NCBI RefSeq assembly: GCF_007993735.1
Contig: NZ_CP042453.1
Span: forward strand, 2,232,001-2,296,000
Direction of reading: 5' to 3'
Length of the DNA stretch: 64,000 bases
Source: Arenimonas daejeonensis
GTDB taxonomy: Bacteria; Pseudomonadota; Gammaproteobacteria; Xanthomonadales; Xanthomonadaceae
Shown here piece by piece: positions 60,315-64,000 of this stretch (its first letter is position 1; every line of letters begins with the position of its first letter). The translations under genes were made by a program, and so were the position numbers. The notes beneath the pieces are model-generated. The model worked only from the letters and a program-made list of their open reading frames with translations, searched no databases and was not told where the DNA came from.

Positions 60315-60335
60315 ATCCGGGCTGATGGCCCGGAT
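60315..60335 (-). terminator. Possible terminator of the Nudix gene
   Basis: 8 bp perfect stem (60315-60322 with 60328-60335), 52 bp or more after the stop at 60390; TTTTT follows about eight bases later on the minus strand. The surrounding 60300-60400 is AT-rich. Confidence 0.4.
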
Positions 60336-60389
60336 TAAAACAATCAATTAAAACCTATATCGCTACATTTAAGCGAAGTTAGGCGATTT

Positions 60390-60875
60390 TCAACGAGAAT
60401 ACGTCCAGGATTGCATGCGGCCATCCCGGTAAGGCATGACCCCGTGAAACGGTCGCGGGTCGCCATCGAAGACCAGAGGCAGGAAATGCCGGTCGCCTTC
60501 CCACAACGGCAACTGGTCCAGACGGTCGATATCCACCCACTCCAGGTCGCCCTCCTCGTTGGCGGCGGGCGGCTGGCCGCTGTAGCGGTCGATCACGAAC
60601 AGGAAACCCAGCCAGTCCTCGCCGTGCTTGCCGAAACCCGGCCAGCTGATGGTGCCGCGCAGTTGCAGTGACTCGCAGACCAGGCCGGACTCTTCGCGGA
60701 TTTCCCGGCGCATGCCGCTCAACACGTCCTCATCGGCTTCAAGCTTTCCGCCCAGGCCGTTGTACTTGCCCAGGTGCTGGTCGCCGGGGCGGGCATTGCG
60801 GTGGACCATCAGGCAGCGGCGACCATCGGGCGAAAGCACGTAACCGAGGGTGGCCAGGATCGGGGTGTAGGGCAT
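60390..60875 (-). CDS. Nudix hydrolase, 8-oxo-dGTP diphosphatase-like
   Basis: 161 residues. Complete Nudix box at about 43-65: G-KLEAD-E-DVLSGMR-REI-R-EE-S-GL. N-terminus MPYTPILATLGYVL and YNGLGGKLE resemble MTH1/YtkD-type sanitising enzymes. Likely removes oxidised nucleotides. Seven bases after the GGDEF gene, same strand. Confidence 0.87.
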   Translation of the reverse strand: MPYTPILATLGYVLSPDGRRCLMVHRNARPGDQHLGKYNGLGGKLEADEDVLSGMRREIREESGLVCESLQLRGTISWPGFGKHGEDWLGFLFVIDRYSGQPPAANEEGDLEWVDIDRLDQLPLWEGDRHFLPLVFDGDPRPFHGVMPYRDGRMQSWTYSR

Positions 60876-60882
60876 CTGCTTC

Positions 60883-61926
60883 TCAGTAGGCGGCGCCGTC
60901 GCGGCCGGCGGCCTTGGCGCGGTAAAGGGCGGCATCGGCGGCGGCGATCCAGGCGGCGGTATCGGCCATCTCGTTGCGCGCCAGGGCGTAGCCGATGCTG
61001 ATGGTGTAGGCGACTTCCGTGTCCGGGTCTTCCGCCCGGCGGCGGAAATGCTGCAGCAGGCGCCGTGCGGCCTGGGCCGCGCCTTCGGGACCGGTGTCGG
61101 GCAGGACCACGGCGAACTCGTCACCCCCATAACGACCAGCCGTGTCCACTTCACGCAGGCAGCGGCGCAGTTCCTGCGCGAAGCCTTTCAGCACTTCGTC
61201 GCCGACCAGATGCCCGTGCTGGTCGTTGATCGGCTTGAAGTGGTCGATGTCGATCATCATCAGCGCAGCGGGGCGGCCACTGCGGCGGTGCCGGCGAAGC
61301 TCCTGGCCGGCAGTCTGTTCCCAGTGCAGCCGGTTGGGCAGGCCGGTGAGGCCATCGATGCGGGTGAAGGCCTGCAGGTGCCGATTCTGCCGCACCACCT
61401 GCTGGCCCAGGCGCCAGGTCAGCAGGCTCAGGGCCAGCGGATAGGACACCAGGAACGGAATGGAGGCCAGCACGTTCCAGGTCGTCACTTCCGGGCGCAG
61501 CGGGAAACCGAGCAGGCTCCAGGTGAGCGCGAAGGCGACCACCATGCCGATCCAGGACCGGAACAGCAGTCGCCAGCCGCCGGCTGCGACCTTGTCGATG
61601 CTCAGCATGGTCAGCAGCAGCACCGAGGTCAGCAGGTTGAGCTGCATCACCGCGATCCAGGCGCCGCCGCAGGCGGAGTCGATCATCAGGTTGCGGCATT
61701 CCGCGCCCGCCGGGTCCAGGCTGTTGCGCGCGAGCTGGTACGCCAGGTGTGGCCACAACAGGGCATTTCCGGCCAGCAGCAGCCACACCACGCCATGCGG
61801 GTCCAAGGGCGCCAGGGCGCTCGCGACGCAGACACCGCCCAATCCCAGCCCCAGTACGCGCATCGGATAGATGCGGCGGGCGAAACGCAGTCCTTCCTCG
61901 CGATCCCTCTGCTGGTCTTCGGTCAT
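60883..61926 (-). CDS. Diguanylate cyclase with MASE2 membrane sensor (DgcC/AdrA-like)
   Basis: Makes cyclic di-GMP at the inner membrane. 347 residues: MASE2-type domain, about 15-175 (RIYPMRVLGLGLGGV, NALLWPHLAYQLAR, several helices), then GGDEF with DGLTGLPNR, MIDIDHFKPINDQHGH and RYGGDEFAVVLP, catalytically complete. An inhibitory I-site REVD lies five residues before GGDEF. No EAL domain and no adjacent effector. Confidence 0.92.
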   Translation of the reverse strand: MTEDQQRDREEGLRFARRIYPMRVLGLGLGGVCVASALAPLDPHGVVWLLLAGNALLWPHLAYQLARNSLDPAGAECRNLMIDSACGGAWIAVMQLNLLTSVLLLTMLSIDKVAAGGWRLLFRSWIGMVVAFALTWSLLGFPLRPEVTTWNVLASIPFLVSYPLALSLLTWRLGQQVVRQNRHLQAFTRIDGLTGLPNRLHWEQTAGQELRRHRRSGRPAALMMIDIDHFKPINDQHGHLVGDEVLKGFAQELRRCLREVDTAGRYGGDEFAVVLPDTGPEGAAQAARRLLQHFRRRAEDPDTEVAYTISIGYALARNEMADTAAWIAAADAALYRAKAAGRDGAAY

Positions 61927-62050
61927 GGCCCCGCCGCGGCGCTGTCATTCGGCATGGCCGCAGGATCAGGCCCAGCGCGCGCCGCTGCAAGTCCACGTCA
62001 TGCCGCCGCCGCACCGGACTCGGCCACGGCCCGGACGATAGAATCCGCGC

Positions 62051-63291
62051 ATGCAAACCATTCCCCTGCCCGGCCTGGCCATCATCGGCGGCGGCCCCGC
62101 CGGCCTGATGGCCGCCGAGGTTGCGCGTGCGGCCGGCCTTGCCGTGGACCTGTTCGAAGCCAAGGGTTCGGTCGGTCGCAAGTTCCTGATCGCGGGCAAG
62201 GGGGCCTTAACCTCACCCACAGCGACCCGTTCCCGACTTTTGTCTCCCGGTATGGAGAGCGCCGCGACGCCGTGGCCGACTGGCTGCGCGACTTCGATGC
62301 CGAAGCCTTGCGCGACTGGGCCCGGGGCCTGGGCGTGGACACCTTCGTCGGCAGTTCCGGCCGCGTGTTCCCGACCGACCTGAAAGCGGCGCCGCTGTTG
62401 CGCGGCTGGGTGCGGGGACTGCGCGAACAGGGCGTGCGTTTCCATGTGCTGCACCGCTGGCGCGGCTTCGACGCAACGGGCGCGCTGCGTTTCGACACAC
62501 CGGAAGGCGAACGCGTCATCCGCGCACACGCCACCGTCCTGGCCATGGGCGGTGGCAGTTGGCCCGAACTGGGTTCGGACGGCGCCTGGGTGGCGCCGCT
62601 GGCGGCCGTCGGTGCCGACATCGCGCCGCTGCAACCCGCCAACTGCGGTTTCGACGTCGGCTGGAGCGAACATTTCGCGCAACGTTTCGCCGGCGCGCCG
62701 GTGAAACCGGTGCGGCTGGCGATGGCGGGACCGGGCAGCACTCTCAACTGGCGCCAGGGCGAATGCGTGGCGACCGCCACGGGCCTGGAAGGCAGCCTGG
62801 TCTACGCCTTGTCGTCCGGGCTGCGCGAACGCATCCGGCGTGACGGTGAAGCCACCCTGCTGATGGACCTTGCGCCCGGCCGCGACGCCGGGCGCCTGCA
62901 GCGCGACCTGTCGCGCCCGCGCAACGGCCGCAGCCTGGGCGAACACCTGCGCCGCACCGCCGGCATCGAAGGCGTGAAAGCCGGGCTGCTGCGCGAGGTG
63001 CTCGACAAGCCGACGCTGGAAGACCCCGCCCGCCTGGCCGCGGCGATCAAACAGCTGCCGGTGCGGTTGATCCGCCCGCGCCCGATCGCCGAGGCGATCA
63101 GCAGCGCCGGTGGCGTGCGGCTGGAGGCGCTCGACGCGCAGTTGATGCTGCGCGAGCGCCCGGGCCTGTTCTGCGCCGGTGAAATGCTGGACTGGGAAGC
63201 CCCGACCGGCGGTTATCTCCTGACCGCCTGTTTCGCCAGCGGCCGCCGCGCCGGACTGGGCGCCGTCGAATGGATTGCGCGCAGCCGCTGA
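62051..63291 (+). CDS. HI0933/TIGR03862-type FAD flavoprotein, one frame break
   Basis: About 414 residues. FAD motif [21 protein letters not shown] at the N-terminus; family motifs [43 protein letters not shown] and C-terminal [24 protein letters not shown]. One G is missing in the G5 run at about 62199-62203. Reaction unknown; relatives are annotated as aminoacetone oxidase or BaiN-like without firm evidence. Convergent with the FKBP gene. Confidence 0.85.
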
Positions 63292-63292
63292 G

Positions 63293-64000
63293 TCAGGGCG
63301 TTTCGTTGCTGAAGTCGTGCAAGGTGATGTCGAACACCAGCATGCCCTTGGGCGATTGGCTGCCCGGCTCGCCGTCGTAGGCCAGGTGGCCGGGGATCCA
63401 GAAGCGGAAGCTGTCGCCACGCGCCATCAGCGGCAGGCCTTCCTGCCAGCCTGCGATCAGCTGAGGCAGCGGCAGGCTGGCACGCTCGCCGCGTGTGACG
63501 GAGCTGTCGAACAGGCGGCCCTGGCCATCCCAGCCGCTGTAGTCGATCACCACGGTGCTGGCCCGCTGCGGGCGGTCGCCGCCCGGACCTTTCTTCAGGA
63601 TCTTGTAGGCCAGGCCGCTGGACGTGCGCAGCGCATCGGCCGGCGGCGTCAACTGGTCCGGCGTCTGCACGGGGCTCTTTTCACCCAGCACGGTCAGGTC
63701 GATCACATGCGGCAGGTTCGGCATGCCTGGATATCCCGGCAACATCCGCTCCGGCTGGATCCACCAGCGGCGGGTCTCGCCCACCGGCGTGGTCAACAGG
63801 GCGCGGGCCAGGCCGGGCTGTTCACTGATCAGCCGGCGGACCGTGCCGATCTGCGCGCCGGTTTCCTTCGAGTTGGCACGGGTGACGCCGTCGGCACTCC
63901 AGACGTCGGCGCGGTATTCGATGAAGTCGCCACGCGCCATGCGGTTCTGGTCGGGGCCGGCCTTGATCACGAGATAACTCATGCCGCTCGCGGTCTCGGT
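63293..64000 (-). CDS. FKBP-type peptidyl-prolyl isomerase, N-terminus beyond window
   Basis: At least 235 residues. Two FKBP-like domains: the N-terminal visible one begins TASGMSYLVIKAGPDQN (cut by the window edge) and has GDFIEYRADVWSADG; the second runs TSSGLAYKILKKGPGG, VVIDYSGWDGQGRLFDSS, LIAGWQEGLPLMARGD, RFWIPGHLAYDG. An internal ATG at 63982 is unlikely to be the start, because the T-x-S-G-x-x-Y motif lies before it and the frame is open to the edge. Probably an envelope chaperone. Confidence 0.85.
   Translation of the reverse strand, partial: TETASGMSYLVIKAGPDQNRMARGDFIEYRADVWSADGVTRANSKETGAQIGTVRRLISEQPGLARALLTTPVGETRRWWIQPERMLPGYPGMPNLPHVIDLTVLGEKSPVQTPDQLTPPADALRTSSGLAYKILKKGPGGDRPQRASTVVIDYSGWDGQGRLFDSSVTRGERASLPLPQLIAGWQEGLPLMARGDSFRFWIPGHLAYDGEPGSQSPKGMLVFDITLHDFSNETP

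Noticed and set aside
63293..63982. FKBP protein starting at ATG 63982
   Set aside because: The FKBP strand motif T-x-S-G-x-x-Y starts before this ATG and the frame is open to the window edge, so the start is probably outside.

Overview
This 64 kb window is chromosomal DNA from a high-GC gammaproteobacterium, most likely a member of the Lysobacteraceae (Xanthomonadaceae) such as Lysobacter, Luteimonas or a relative. The evidence is the gene order pgsA-uvrC-(NHL protein)-LMW phosphatase-kdsB-lpxK-msbA-exbD-exbB-comEC-lolD-lolC/E-ygfX-sdhE-sdhBADC, the GTAG-type palindromic repeat upstream of fumarase, and the protein families seen. Family level is inference from the order and sequences; no search was run. 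Nearly all of the window is core genome.

Layout: 1-5.8 kb, guaB (cut at the left edge), a TRAP transporter dctPQM with its TatT lipoprotein, and folD. 5.8-9.4 kb, a DUF1244 protein, a basic phasin-like protein, a TPR-like protein, tRNA-Val and a GltB-type FMN protein. 9.4-10.8 kb, tRNA-Leu, tRNA-Cys and tRNA-Gly; tRNA-Cys is interrupted on its 5' side by an 833 bp lower-GC insert bounded by a 39 bp direct repeat of the tRNA 5' half. 10.8-24.1 kb, DNA repair and phospholipid genes, then envelope genes for Kdo activation, lipid A kinase, lipid A flippase, ExbBD, ComEC and lipoprotein release. 24.1-29.7 kb, the succinate dehydrogenase locus with the assembly factors SdhE, YgfX, a small SDHAF4-like gene and divergent ygfZ. 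29.7-36 kb, an orphan PhnD-like binding protein, a cyclase-FHA protein, a fused E1 dehydrogenase, a GST and glutaryl-CoA dehydrogenase. 36-48 kb, small envelope proteins, TatD, TcdA, a cytochrome c-like protein, a fasciclin protein, an ABC exporter next to a TesA-type esterase, and a sugar dehydrogenase. 48-64 kb, two cold-shock proteins, class I fumarase, Uup, a sterol desaturase-family protein, SlyD, ferredoxin reductase, glutathione peroxidase, an M3 peptidase, a BON protein, a Nudix enzyme, a MASE2-GGDEF cyclase, a flavoprotein and an FKBP protein cut at the right edge.

About 35 otherwise well-conserved genes change reading frame once or more, nearly always by one base in or beside a short homopolymer. 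Essential genes are affected (lpxK four times; also msbA, pgsA/uvrC, sdhA, sdhB). The simplest reading is uncorrected sequencing indels rather than gene decay, so these genes are given as single CDS with the break positions, and apparent fusions such as UvrC-PgsA are treated with suspicion.

No large undescribed system was found. The best leads are the tRNA-Cys insertion, which cuts the tRNA off from its native promoter; a TRAP binding protein whose usual carboxylate-binding arginine is replaced by tryptophan, paired with TatT; the concentration of SDH assembly factors round the sdh operon; and a roughly 50 bp, 26 percent GC rare-codon patch inside dctM.
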